Shown here one piece after another: positions 46,876 to 58,153 of a stretch of 64,000 bases of DNA. The position numbers were made by a program, and so were the translations under genes. The notes below the pieces were generated by a model, which made no database searches, was not told where the DNA came from, and saw nothing but the letters and a program-made list of their open reading frames with translations. This DNA comes from Aedes albopictus (Eukaryota > Arthropoda > Insecta > Diptera > Culicidae). Where the stretch lies: assembly GCF_035046485.1 (NCBI RefSeq), contig NC_085137.1:44137155-44201154 (forward strand). Reading direction: 5' to 3'. Numbering within the stretch: position 1 is the first letter of the stretch; every line of letters begins with the position of its first letter.

Positions 46876-48690
46876 AATGATCATTCTGAGGCTTACATGT
46901 GGTAGTTTCTTTTTCTCTCCATTTGAAAAGAAATCTACAGTGTGATGAAAATCAATATCTTCCTTCATCTGAACAGTGTAATTAAGTGACAAATCAAAAT
47001 ATGCGTCCAATACGAAAAGATACAAACAGGTCAAGTTCACAAAAGTTCAACAAAATACTGTTCACCCGAAGGAATGTGACCCAAGCAAAACAAAAAGCAA
47101 ACAAAAGCAACCCCTTCTTGTGATGATGATTAGCTGAAACAGCAGCACTTAATTTCTGTTTGCTATTTGTTTAATCTCCATCCTCATATCAGCGCTCTTG
47201 CCCGCCGTCGTCGCACTTTCGTCAAACACGCCATGAAAAAAAACTTTGAAAAGGCAGGTGGGCTCTCTCTTACCTAGTCTATCTATCAAACCATTCCTCA
47301 CGCTAATAGTGCAACGATGACTGATGACCAAGTTCGAACTCTCGAGGGCATCCATTGGCCGAACTGTCGGTTGGTCGGTCAGACCGACCGACCGGGAGTT
47401 GCCGTAAAATCCGCAACCTACTCTTATGTACAGGTGAATTTTGATGATTGATGTTGCTTGCCTTCATCATGAACTACCTGTATCTGACCATCCTCGGAGA
47501 TACTTCGCTTTTGCACATTTTGCGTAATAGAAGTTCAAATTATGGCAACAAACTGACCAACCACTCGTCCAATGCAATGCAAGAATCGCAACCAGATTAG
47601 TTTACGCGACGCCGGCTCTGGTAAACGGTATGATTGGATTTTACAACAGACTTCAATTGAAAGTGAAGTTGAATCAACCGACGGAAAGTAAAGTGTGACT
47701 AATTTGGGGAATCGAGAGCGAATGACGAGCTAAGGCTAAAGCTAAGGCAAGGGCGAACGAAAGGAAAAAAAAACACGAATCGGTTTTCAGTTAAGTTCAT
47801 TTGCCTAAAGTCGATCAATGCGATTGGTTTCAATGAGGAAACTTTTACTTTCAGTTGAATTGTAGGTAAGCGTTCGTAAGTAGTTGATTGTGATATACAT
47901 TTTGGGCAGACGAAAATTGTAACGTTATGTAAGTTAGTGGAGATCAAATCGAAGAGCGTTAGAGCTGTAAGTATTGGTCATAAAATTTTCAAACTTTTGA
48001 GTATTTCACAGTTTTTTAATGGCAACTGTAACGTATGTAACAAATACCCACTTTATTCTTTGATCTATTCTATGATTCTAATTCAGTACTAAGTAAGCCC
48101 TTTAAACCGTTATGAACCTTGAAATTTGACTACAAATAATATGGGTACAATAGTAGATTACCATCTATCCACAAATCATAAATCAAGTGCCACTTAGGTA
48201 CCGATCTCCACGGACTCCGATTAGAAACACCTTTCCTCAGGTCCTAACACCTAACCCTTGCGTCGCGACCCTGGTGGTCATCGACTGCCCGGTTGAAGAT
48301 CTGCCTCACCCAACCTTGAATGGAGGCTAGTTAAAAGGCACTTGTAGATCCACTCACTCAACAACAACAACAACATCAACAACCATCGTGGTCATCGTGG
48401 CGAAGCGATCGGCGGTGGTGGCCTAGCTGCATGATAGGCTCAATTTGCGCGGGACCTAAACTACCGACGCATTTTTTGTTTGCTGAGCAGAGAGGAGGGA
48501 AAGGACCGCCGAGGAAGCGTGAACGCGCGGGGGCAAAAGGCTTTAGACAAATTGACAGTCATTTTTCTCGCACGTCTTGCGTCCCGACTTTCTCCTCCGG
48601 CTGGGTTCGTCATCAGTTAGAGGAACAAGCAGCTAGCTGGAGGGAATTAGGGATAAACTGCACCGCAGTGAGTGATCCACCTCTATGGAC
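46876..48690. other. no recognised gene; short CAA run
   Basis: A CAACAACAACAACAA run lies near 48360-48378 and a GGTCGGTC cluster near 47375. A frame at 48431-48748 has no family motif. This may be single-copy DNA. Confidence 0.35.
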
Positions 48691-48699
48691 TCGTTTCCT

Positions 48700-51560
48700 G
48701 GGATTTCTTCTAGGGATTGCTGACAAAAATTCCCCAGAGATTTCTTGAGTATTTCTTCCAGGAAGAAATCAGGTAATCCTTCAGAAGTTCCTCTAGGGAT
48801 TCCTCTCAGAAAATACCCAACAGATTCCTGGAAAAAAAATTCTTGCAGGTATTTTAGAAAATTTCCATTGAATGCTAAAAAAATCCTCCATGAATTTCAT
48901 CAGTAGCTCCTAACGATTTTTTTCTCAAATACCACCAGAGTTTCCTACAAAAAACTATCTAAAAATTTCACTAGAAATTCCCCTAGAAAGTTTTCAGCTA
49001 TTCAAAATTTCCAGAAAATCTCCCTGGGACTCCATTAAATAGAGGTTCCTCTAGGGATTTCTATAGGAGGGACAAAAGAATTTAATCCAATTTTTTTTTT
49101 GGAAAATTTCCCAAACTTGCTTTATGCTTCATCAAAATTGCTTCATTGATTCCTTTGACAATTCCACCAGGCAATTTACTAACAACTTTCCAGGAATTCC
49201 TTCATAAAATTGTCCTGTGATATCTCTTGCGATATCTGCCAAAATTCTTTCAGAGACTCTTTAATAATGTTCTACAAAGATATATTTCTAAAAAGCCACA
49301 AAAGTTTCCTTTAGAAGTCTTTCATGGATACTTTTAGAAACTACTCCAGGGTTCCCCTCAGGAAATCTTCAAGGGATTCTTTTAGAATATCCACCAAGAA
49401 TCCCTTAAGAAATTTCTCCAGCGATTAATTTGAACAATTATTCCAGGGCTCCTTTAGAAATTCTTCTCAGTTCCTCCAAAAAATTCTCGTAGGATTTCTT
49501 TATGATGGAATTCTTCACAATTTCTTTAATGGATTACTTCGCAAATCCCTTCAACGATTTATCTAGAAAACGTTTCAGAGAGTCACTCGAACATTTTCTC
49601 GGGGGACTCTTTCAGAAATTCCTCTTGAGATTGCTACAGAAAATTCTTCAGAGTTTCGTTTAAAAATTTCTCCATTCTCATTTTCCTCCTTTCAGATTTT
49701 TTTTCCAAGGGATTTTCTAAAATTTCACCAGGGATTCTAACAAAGATGCTTCGAAAAATTTTCTCCACACATTTTTTCAAGTAATTCTTTCAAACATAAT
49801 TTATAAGATCTTTCGAAGGTTCTTTCCTTTCCTTTCCTTTAGAGTTTGGGGATTTTTTTATTACCGTACGGGTTTGGGCCGAAGGTCCACAAATTTTCAT
49901 GAAACTTTTTCCACAGGCAGGGTTCATAGATCTATGAATAAAAATATTTAAAAATAAATCATGGTCGCTGATTTTCCCGAAAAACTCAGGTGGACTTTTT
50001 TTTTGTTTTTCCCTGATACTACTTACTTTGAAAAATCATAACTCAAGAACTAAGCATCGTAGAAATGAAATTTTTTAGGAAATGAAAGTAAATTTTCTTA
50101 GAAATCAAAAAAAAATATGTACTGGACATAGTTTTCCACAAAATTTTCCACAGTTGAGAAAATTCATAAAGAAAAGCTGGAAAAACTATGCCCAAACTCG
50201 TGGAAAATTTTCAAAAACATATTTTTGAGAAGGTTATTTCATTAGCTTTAATCGCTGAAATTTTTGGAATGCACTTTTTCTTCGTTTTTGAGTTATGGCC
50301 AATTTTGTTGAAAAATGTTCAAATGCATCATATAAGCCTTTTTTTAAATCATAACTCAAGAACGAAGCATCGTAGATACAATTTTTTTTTAATGAAAATG
50401 AAAGCAAATTTTCTCAGAAATAAAAAAAATATGAAATGAACAAAAAATTTCCAAAAAAATTTCCACAGTTGAGAAAATTCGCAAAGATAAGCCGGTAAAC
50501 TATGCCCGAACTCGCGGAAAATTTTCAAAAAATATTTTTGAGAAGGTAATTTCATAAGCTTGAAATTTTGAGAATGCACTTTTTTTCGTTCCTGAGTTAT
50601 GGCCAATTTTGTGGAAAATTAGGCTTACATGGTCATTTTTTACAAAATTGGTCATAACTCAGGAATGAAAAAAAGTGCATTTTAAAAATTTCAGCGATCA
50701 AAGCTTATAAAATCACCTTCTCAAAAATATTTTTTTGAAAATTTTCTACTAATTCGGGTATTGTTTTTCCAGCTTTTCTTTATGAATTTTCTCTACGGTG
50801 GAAAATTTTGTGGAAAACTTTTTTCACTTCGTGGATTCCTGATTTTTTTCATTTTCATTGAAAATCTTTATTCCTACGATGCTTCGTTCTTGAGTTATGA
50901 TTTTTTTTTAAAAAAAGACCTTTATGGCACATTTGGACATTTTTCAACAAAATTGCCCATAACTCGAAAAAGAAGAAAAAGTGCATTCCAAAAATTTCAG
51001 CAATTAAAGCTTATGAAATAACAATCTAAAAATATTTTTTGAAAATATTTCACGAGTTCGGGCACAGTTTTTTCGGCTTTTCTTTAGGAATTTTCTCAAC
51101 TGTGGAAAATTTTGTGGAAAACTTTTGTCCAGTTCATATTTTTTTCTGAGAAAATTTGCTTTTATTTCCTAGAAAAAAACTTTGTTTCTACGATGCTTCG
51201 TTCTTGAGTTATGATTTTTGGGAAAACAAAATATTTCCACCTGAGTTTTCCGGCAATATAGGCGACCCTAAATTTTTCACAATTTTTTTTATTCAATTAT
51301 CCATGAGCTGTGCCTGTGGAAAAAGTTTCATGAAAATCTGAGACCCTTCGGCCCAATTTGTATGATAATAAAAAAGCCCATTTCTTCCAGGGATGCTTCA
51401 AGAAATTCTTTCAGATAGTCATTCGTATATTTAACTATGAATTTCTTCAAAATTTTTCCATTTACTTAGAAAGCCTTCCATGGCTTTCTTCAGAAATTTT
51501 ATTAATGATTCTATCCATTTTTTTCCAGCCATTGCTTCAGACATTTTCCCAGAGGATGAT
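48700..51560 (-). repeat. 12-bp minisatellite, reverse orientation, interrupted
   Basis: TTCCTCTAGGGA and TTTCTTCAGA units run from 48700 to 49852 and resume at 51377-51560 after a 1.5-kb foldback insertion. The resumption on the far side shows that the foldback is younger than the array. Confidence 0.72.
49853..51376. mobile_element. 1.5-kb foldback element with tandem-repeat arms
   Basis: The ends are imperfect inverted repeats of about 60 bp that include TTGGGCCGAAGG and TTTCATGAAACTTTTTCC. Each arm contains two tandem units of about 310 bp: TTTTCCACAGTTGAGAAAAT recurs 315 bp apart on the left, and its complement 305 bp apart on the right. Frames such as 50188-50439 are by-products. No transposase is present and the target duplication is uncertain. 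Confidence 0.78.
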
Positions 51561-51610
51561 AAACCTAGGTGTGTTAATGGAATACGTCTGTCATTTTTGC
51601 CACAGCAGGA

Positions 51611-51869
51611 AAGGCGTGGTTATTCAGCATGAACATGCTGATTGCTGAGGGTGACAGGTTATATTCCCAGTCGGTCCAGGAACTATTCGTAAAAGAAATT
51701 TGCTTGACTTATTTGGGCATTGAGTATCTTCGTATTTACCTGTCCGCACGATTTATGCACGCAAAATGGTCATTGATAATAACTGTGGAAGTGCTCATAG
51801 AACACCAAACTGAGAAGTAGGCTTAGTCTCAATAAGGACGTCACGCCAAGTAGAAGAGGAAGAAGAAAA
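51611..51869 (+). mobile_element. Feilai-type SINE, head truncated
   Basis: It begins at ATTCAGCATGAACATGCTG, lacks the A-box part, has a damaged B box (ACAGGTTATATTCCC), and ends GGACGTCACGCCAAG with a GAAGAAGAA tail. Confidence 0.8.
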
Positions 51870-52197
51870 TTGAATACTTGCAGGTAGAAGAATAATTTTC
51901 CTAACTCTTCCGAGCTCTTCACTTGTTTATCCTAGAAATACTCTTACGGATAAACAGGATAGACTTATCACAGAACCATTAAACTTACAATTACACTGAA
52001 ACCACTATTTATGCAGGTTATTTTTATGAACTTTTTATTTATGCACCTTTTTCGTGCCCTACATTCAGAATCAATATAAGCCATAAGGAAATGTAATAAT
52101 AACGATAAGTATGGCAACAGAGGCTAGGAGGCATTTATAGAGGAGAGTAAAGGGAGATTGCAGTGGCGTTACAGGGTATCCCATGGGGTTTCAGGTA

Positions 52198-52367
52198 GTG
52201 CTAAAAATGTTATTTTAACATATCTATATTCAACCACCTACAGCTCTTTTAAGAAGCTGAACCTGAGAATGTAATATACGAAAAACTTATACGGCTTGTG
52301 AGGTTCAGCTTCTAAAATGAGCTGTAGGTGGATGAATTTAGATATGTCGAAATGACATTTTCAGCAC
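52198..52367. mobile_element. 170-bp palindromic MITE
   Basis: Arms of about 70 bp are inverted copies, with ends GTGCTAAAAATG and the complement of CATTTTCAGCAC, and inner AGCTGAACCT. It sits inside the 11-bp array. Target duplication is not resolved. Confidence 0.8.
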
Positions 52368-52474
52368 TGATTTCAGGGAAGTTCCAGGAGATTTCAGGAA
52401 GGTTTCAAGAGGGTCTCAGGAGGTTTTATAGGGACGTTTCAGGATTATTCAGAGCGGCCTCAGAGGCGTTTTAA

Positions 52475-52568
52475 CCCTCCTAAGATGTTAGGTTTTTCGC
52501 ACCACGATAGCGTAGTGCACGATCAGCGTGCATGTCTCGGTCATATCGACCCCAACATCCTACTAGGG
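52475..52568. mobile_element. 94-bp piggyBac-like MITE
   Basis: The ends begin CCCTCCTAAGATGTTAGG and CCCTAGTAGGATGTTGGG and are flanked by TTAA at 52471-52474 and 52569-52572, the piggyBac signature. It is far too small to code. Confidence 0.75.
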
Positions 52569-53048
52569 TTAAAGGATTCCAGGGGGACCAGAAGAGATCC
52601 AGGCCTTTCAGGGGATCTCAAGGGTTTTCAGAAGAGCTAAAGGAAATCTCAAGAAGAGTGTACTTTAGAGAGTCTCCGGGTCGTCCCAGGTGGTCTCAGG
52701 AGCGGTTTCAAGTCTCTCAAGAGGTATCAGGCGGATTCCGGGGAGTCTCAGGGGCGTACTAGGAGATCTTTCGGGCGTTTTATGGACTCCCAGGAGGTTT
52801 CAATGGGATACTAGGGTATTAGGAGGTCTCTGTGGAATTCCAGGAGGTCCAAGGACCTTTTGGAGAGATTTAGGAGGGCCCAGTGAGTTTCAGAGGGGTA
52901 CTTGGTGGTCTCAGGGGAGTTTAAGGGGAACTCAGGGGTACGAGGAGGACAGATACACTTCAAGAAGTCTCAGGGGGTTTCAGTGGGACTTCAGAGGGTC
53001 TCGAAGGCGTTTCGGGGGATCTAAGGAAGGCTCCTTGGGGCCTTAGGT

Positions 53049-54711
53049 CAGTGGTGCTCAGGCTGGAGGATACCGCGGGCCGAATTTGCAATTTGGGATC
53101 GACCTACGGGTCGCATAAAACATCGATGCACAAAAACAACAAAAAGGACAATTCTAAAGCATATATATTTTTTTAAATCTGAACTGTTCAATTTAAATTT
53201 ATAAGTTTGGTTGAGAAATACGCTTGAGCTTCAAATTGAAATTCAAATAAACAATTTAGAAGTTGCCCCTAGAATTGCCTTGAAGCCACTTCAAGAACTT
53301 GTCAAGCAGCTTTTACAAGAATTTCTTTTGAATCGCTCCAAAAAGGTTTGCTGGATTTTCTCCTGAAATTTCTTGTGGAGTTGCTCCAGAAGGTTTTCGA
53401 GAAATTTCTTGAAGTTTCTTTTAGTTTTTCTGGAATTCTCTTGAAACACCTCCAAGAACTCCTCTTAGATTTGCCTTTGGAACTGCTCTGAAGTTACTTC
53501 AGGAATTCCTCATTAATCGTTTCCAAGAATTTCTCCTAGAATAGCTTCTGGATTTTTCCGAAAATTTTCCAGGAGTTTCTTGAAGATTTTAGTAAATTCT
53601 GTCCATAAGTCTCTTCTAAAGTTGATGAAATACTTCATTATTGAATTTCTTCAAAAGATTTTTAACAATTGTTTCCGAAAGTTTCTTCAACATTATCTTC
53701 TAAAGTTGCTGCATAAGCAGCTTATCGTTCAAATTTTCCTCAGGCGTTCTAGGCATATTTTGTGACTTGATGCAATTGGTCCTGAAATCTTGTTTGTAGT
53801 TACTTCTGAAAATTATCTTTTTGTTGCTCGAGAATTTATTCTAAAATTGTGTAAGAAATTTCTGTTAGAGTGGCACCAGAACATTTTTCTAGGAGATGTT
53901 CCTATAATTTCCATACAGTATCGCCACAACTTTCTCATTGAGTTTATTCAGGTTTATTTTCTCCAGGATGATTTGAGTTTCTCCATATATTTCGCTTAGA
54001 GTTGCTTAATTTTTTCTCCAATAATGTTTCCTGGAGTTTCTCCAAAAATATATCCAAAAGTTTCTCCAAAAGGGCAAAGGAGACGCTTTATGAATCTCGC
54101 CTGAGTTTTTTTTTTCTTCATTCAGGAGTTTCGCTTGGACAATTCAAATTGGATTCGTAAGTTTTGTTTCGAAAAATGTGTGAGTCTTATAATAGAAATT
54201 CAAACAAACAGTGAAAATTAAACAATATTGGCAACCAAGCTGACATTTGTTGAAATTTTTGTCAAAAACTTCGTGCTTTGTGTTTTTATGTTCTTTGGAA
54301 AGACGAAATGTGAAATATTTGCTCAGCGTTGCATTGACTGCGCTTAAAAACTGCAACTAATTTTCAAATGATTCAAGATTACATTTTTAACAAACTTTCA
54401 TTTGATTCGTACCACTTATAAATAACTATAAGCTGGCTTCGTGACTTAGCTGAAATGCCGAAATATTTCGGAGTTGCGATTTTGAATCTTACCAGAACGG
54501 ATTGTTCTTTTTATTTATTTATCATTTAATTTGTGTTCAACACTGTGAAAATTGATCAGCAGTTATTTTTGGTTTGATTTCTTAATAAATTTGACGAGTT
54601 ATTTCAAATAATCGTTCAAAAATTTCGATTCGTCTTAGAGTACTCCGCGGGCCGCATCTTAAGGCTTGGGGGGCCGCGTGCGGCCCGCGGGCCGCAGGAT
54701 GAGCACCACTG
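53049..54711. mobile_element. hAT-type element filled with 12-bp minisatellite
   Basis: Perfect 12-bp inverted ends CAGTGGTGCTCA continue into CGCGGGCCG-rich subterminal DNA, as in many animal hAT elements. It interrupts an 11-bp array. The interior at about 53270-54110 is 12-bp minisatellite in reverse orientation (TTCTCCAGGA type), although both flanks outside are 11-bp array. The right interior is AT-rich; a - strand frame at 54144-54356 may be a transposase scrap but is unrecognised. The flanking 8-mers match only 5 of 8 with a one-base offset. Confidence 0.82.
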
Positions 54712-55200
54712 CGCCTATGTTGTGATTTCTTATGATAAAAAGCAGAAAAATAATAAATCATTCTCTCAAAGATTTCTCTAACTATCCCGAGCTCTGGAAG
54801 CTTTTAAGGGGATCCCATGGGGTTTGAAAGGCGTTTCAGGGAGATCCAAGGGCCTTCAGGGGCGCATCAAGAAGTATCAGAGGTTCCAGGAGATCCAAAG
54901 AGTCTTAGGGGCGTTTCAGGGGTTTTAGGGGTGCTCCAGAAGGTTCAAGAAGCGCTTCAGGGGGTTCCTGATGCACTTGAGGGGATCTCAGGGGCTATCA
55001 GGAGGTTTTAGGAGTTTCAGGGGCATATTAGGAGGTCTCCAGGGCGTTTCAGGAAGTCCCTGGAGGTTTCAGGGGGAACTATGAGAGCGTTTCAGGAAGT
55101 TCAAGGGGGTTTTGAGGGGTTTCAGGGGAACCGCGGAGGACTAACATATGCTTCATAGGGTCTCAGAGAGTCTCAGAGGGGCTTCACAGGGCTTCGTGGA

Positions 55201-55282
55201 GCCTGGTAGCCGCGCGGTTAGGGTCACCAAGCTTCTAATCGCAGCATGCTATGGGATGAGGGTTCGATTCAAGTTCCGGGCC
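55201..55282 (+). pseudogene. tRNA-like sequence
   Basis: GCCTGGT at the start pairs partly with TCCGGGC at the end, over about 80 nt. An A box (TAGCCGCGCGGTTAGGG) and B box (GGGTTCGATTC) are present but the T stem is broken. A tRNA pseudogene or orphan SINE head is likely. Confidence 0.42.
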
Positions 55283-55440
55283 ATGAAAGTTTTCGCAAGA
55301 ATAGTTTCTTCTCCGAATCCACTGATGCATGATCCGTTTGTCCGTAGTCTTGTGTCAAGTTTCGTTCAGTCTGTAGAGCCGCTGGCTGAAGACGGTGTCC
55401 GGTCCGTGTCTTCTTCAAGAGCCCTTCAGAGGATGTAAGG

Positions 55441-55520
55441 GGCTATACATAAACCACGTGATCATTTTTATGCATATTTCGAAACCTCCTACCACCACCC
55501 CCCCCCCCCTTCGTGGAGGG
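55441..55520. mobile_element. left half of a GGGGCTGTCC-type MITE
   Basis: GGGGCTATACATAAACCACG is followed by a C-rich run. The right terminal repeat is missing. Confidence 0.55.
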
Positions 55521-55599
55521 GTTCCAGGGGGTCTCAGGAGCGCTCCACAGGACTTCAAAAAAGTCTTGGGCACTTTTGGGGTACCTCAAGGGATGTCAA

Positions 55600-55774
55600 G
55601 GGGCTGTCCATAAACCACGTGGTCATTTTTTTCGGACTTCTCAACACCCCCCCCCCCCCCCCCCCCCCCGCATGGTCATTAGTCCATACCAAATTTTTTT
55701 TTCGTCCATACAAAATGGTCATTGGCCGAACCCACCCCCCCCCCCCCATGACCACGTGGTTTATGGACAGCCCC
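55600..55774. mobile_element. GGGGCTGTCC-type MITE with long C runs
   Basis: Perfect inverted ends of about 26 bp begin GGGGCTGTCCATAAACCACG. A 3-bp CAA flanks each end. Two runs of C (about 23 and 14) sit next to the terminal repeats. Confidence 0.82.
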
Positions 55775-55809
55775 CAAGGGTGTTCCTGGGTCTCAGGAGC
55801 GCTCAGTGC

Positions 55810-56689
55810 TGCGAATGTATGGAACGGCAGGACAAAAATCATAACTAACGTACCATACACTTTTTCTGAATAGTGTCTTCGGTGAAGTTGACAAACTTGA
55901 TAAAAGCTACAATTTGCATTAATGTCCCATGTATAATTCATAAACGCTTAAGTGTCGTAAACGCCTTTTTTATATAATTCATGCTGTTTTTTTTTCTAGA
56001 ATGCAGTGTAGGCTACTCCATAAAAATATAGATCATTATAAGTAGGTAATTGCAAGAATGACTTATCCACCAAACTTTATTCTCATCATGCGTTTGACCA
56101 TTTTTTGTTCAGTTACATACATTAAAAATTAAGGAACCGATGAAGTATACCCTCAAATTATACGTCGAAATCATTAGTATCATAAGAAAAAGGGGGAACA
56201 ATATAATCTGATTCATTTTTCGTTTGAATGGATCAAAAAGGAAGGCCTGATCAAAAATATCTTAGATTTTGACTATAAATAAACCACTCGGAAAACTCTC
56301 GATTGCAAACAAATTAGCAAATTTAGCAGCTGGAGCCGCATTCAGTATTCAGCGGACACCATGAAGAAAATATGGTGAAAAGTTCAGAGAGGTTTTTAGG
56401 TCATTTTTTGTTTCATCTATTTGAATTTTGGGGTCGTTTTTTTTCTCTACGTCATTAAGTACTTACATGATGATATTTTATTTTCACAAATATCAAAACC
56501 TGATGCCGTGCCGTTTTCAGCCACAAATATTGATATTTGCCAAATTTACAGCAGATAGAACATTTTGGTTTTTGGGAGAAAAAATCAGCTCGGCTTTATT
56601 TTTGCTACTGAGTGTATGAACAGCATGGCATACTATATTAAACAAAATTTTCAAGTCAATTTTTACATTTTTGGCTATGGGGCGTATCA
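55810..56689. other. no recognised gene
   Basis: AT-rich DNA; short frames lack motifs. Confidence 0.35.
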
Positions 56690-56990
56690 CTGTGGGGCGT
56701 CTCATGGGGCGCTAGGGGGTTGCGAGACGTTTCCGTGACCCTAGGGGTCACCAGAGGATTACAGCGAGATTCTGGGGGAGCGCCTTAGAGGTTTATTAAC
56801 AAGATCTCAGGTTCGATCGTGGAGCACCATGCCTCACTTTGAAACGCTCCTTATACCTTTGAAACAAAACAGGTCTCAAACGCTCCTGAAGCTCCCTGAA
56901 ACATTCTGTCAAGCCTTCTTGAAACCATCTCAAGGCCTCATGGAGCCCTCCAAAATTCCCTTGAAACCCCTTGGAATATCCTTACTTTTC
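56690..56990. repeat. short inverted pair of 11-bp arrays
   Basis: G-rich forward units at about 56690-56790 are followed by CCCTGAAAC-type reverse units at 56840-56990, repeating the inverted layout of 2090-2915 and 20141-20960. Confidence 0.55.
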
Positions 56991-57157
56991 GGTTTCCCTA
57001 AAACCCAAAGAAACCGCCTTTACCTTATTGCAAACCACCAGGAGATATACATTTTTTTTTTCAACAGAGCTCCAGAATTAAACAGCTGTGTAGGAAGGCA
57101 AACTCGTCAATATGGACCCGGGAATTTTGGCTGTTTAACTGCATAGGTTAATTGTCA

Positions 57158-57905
57158 GGATCTAGGAAACCGAACAGCTACTGAAGGAGTAGAAGGAAGG
57201 AGTATTCTGTCCTATCTACAAACAAAGGCGACAGCACAGACAAACAGACGTAACACTCTTTAAAAAGGCTTGGCACATGCATTTAACGATCAATTCAAAT
57301 TTCATTTTATTTGCGCGATCGTTCCACCAGATGCGCTAGTGTTCGATCGCTTTGACGTTTGCCAGTGTACACGTTGCTGAATGATGCAAACGAAAATTGC
57401 AGGCAATTTGTGTAGTTGTGTGCGTGTCAGCAAAACGTCAAATCGAAATCCATCATGGCCGATAGTGTCGGGCGCGATTCTTCCAACAGGTGGCAGTGTA
57501 CTCATTAAAATGACACCGGGCAAAAGTTTTTGATGAATTTCCTCTAAGAGTTACGTTTGGCTGTGGCAACAGGTTAGAGTATGAGCTTCCGGGCAACTAC
57601 TATTCTGATTTCCACGTACAAAGTGCTATACCAGATTATCTTCCGTCAGATATCACCAATAACGATAAATGGAGGTTATTATGTTCCGGCACTGTACGGC
57701 AAATACTACAGATTTCCGTGAATACCATATCCCAACGCATCGAGCCCACGGAACTATAGAAAATAATGGATGACAACGGCTTTTTGGGAAGCTATGATAA
57801 AAGCAACGATGGACGGTGTGAAAAACTGCGTGAATATTTCGAACGAGCAATCTAGTATTAAGTTCCAACCTCGAAAGGGACTACGACCGTGTTATGCCCC
57901 AAAAA
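57158..57905 (+). pseudogene. degenerate RTE reverse transcriptase fragment
   Basis: 57158-57226 matches 15342-15416 of the better copy (GATCTAGGAAACCGAACAGC). After a 330-bp insertion it continues with YKVLYQIIF, MDDNGF and TMDGVKNCVNIS, then KGLRP. A segment corresponding to about 15430-15460 is lost, and the HHLFIDFKAAYD motif is deleted, so the catalytic Asp is gone. It carries the same TAG codon as the copy at 15351. Confidence 0.8.
57235..57564. mobile_element. hAT-type MITE in the RTE fragment
   Basis: The ends CACAGACAAACAGACGTAAC and the complement of GTTACGTTTGGCTGT are related inverted repeats. The flanks GGCGACAG (57227-57234) and GGCAACAG (57565-57572) match at 7 of 8. It has no coding capacity. 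Confidence 0.75.
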
Positions 57906-57987
57906 ATATGTTTGCTGTACAAGAGTGGAACACACAACTCTTGAGCAAACTTTAGCTTAAGAAACTGTTATTCAACTAGTTCTTTTA

Positions 57988-58153
57988 GGGGCCATTCATA
58001 AACCACGAAGCCTTTTAGGGGGGAGGGGGGGGGGTTTGTCTGGCCAAAATCTACGCTCCATACAAATTTCAAATTTTTTGTATGGACAAAAGTCTACGAG
58101 GGGGGGGGTCTGAGATTGCCAAATTTTGGTCTACGTAGTTTATGAACAGCCCC
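57988..58153. mobile_element. GGGGCTGTCC-type MITE with G runs
   Basis: Ends GGGGCCATTCATAAACC and the complement of TTTATGAACAGCCCC; the 3-bp flank TTA occurs at both sides. G runs of about 9-10 sit near both ends, like the C runs in the 55600 copy. Confidence 0.75.

Larger units (their letters stand above)
51995..53048 (+). repeat. leader plus 11-bp G-rich minisatellite
   Basis: 51995-52140 matches the leader at 20019. Units of the TTTCAGGGGCG type then run to 53048, interrupted by small elements at 52198-52367 and 52475-52568. An 11-bp step is clear near 52970-53030. Confidence 0.75.
54800..55600 (+). repeat. 11-bp G-rich minisatellite, interrupted
   Basis: TTTCAGGGG-type units run from 54800 to about 55195 and again at about 55510-55599, then briefly after 55775. 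A tRNA-like sequence and a partial MITE lie inside. Confidence 0.7.
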
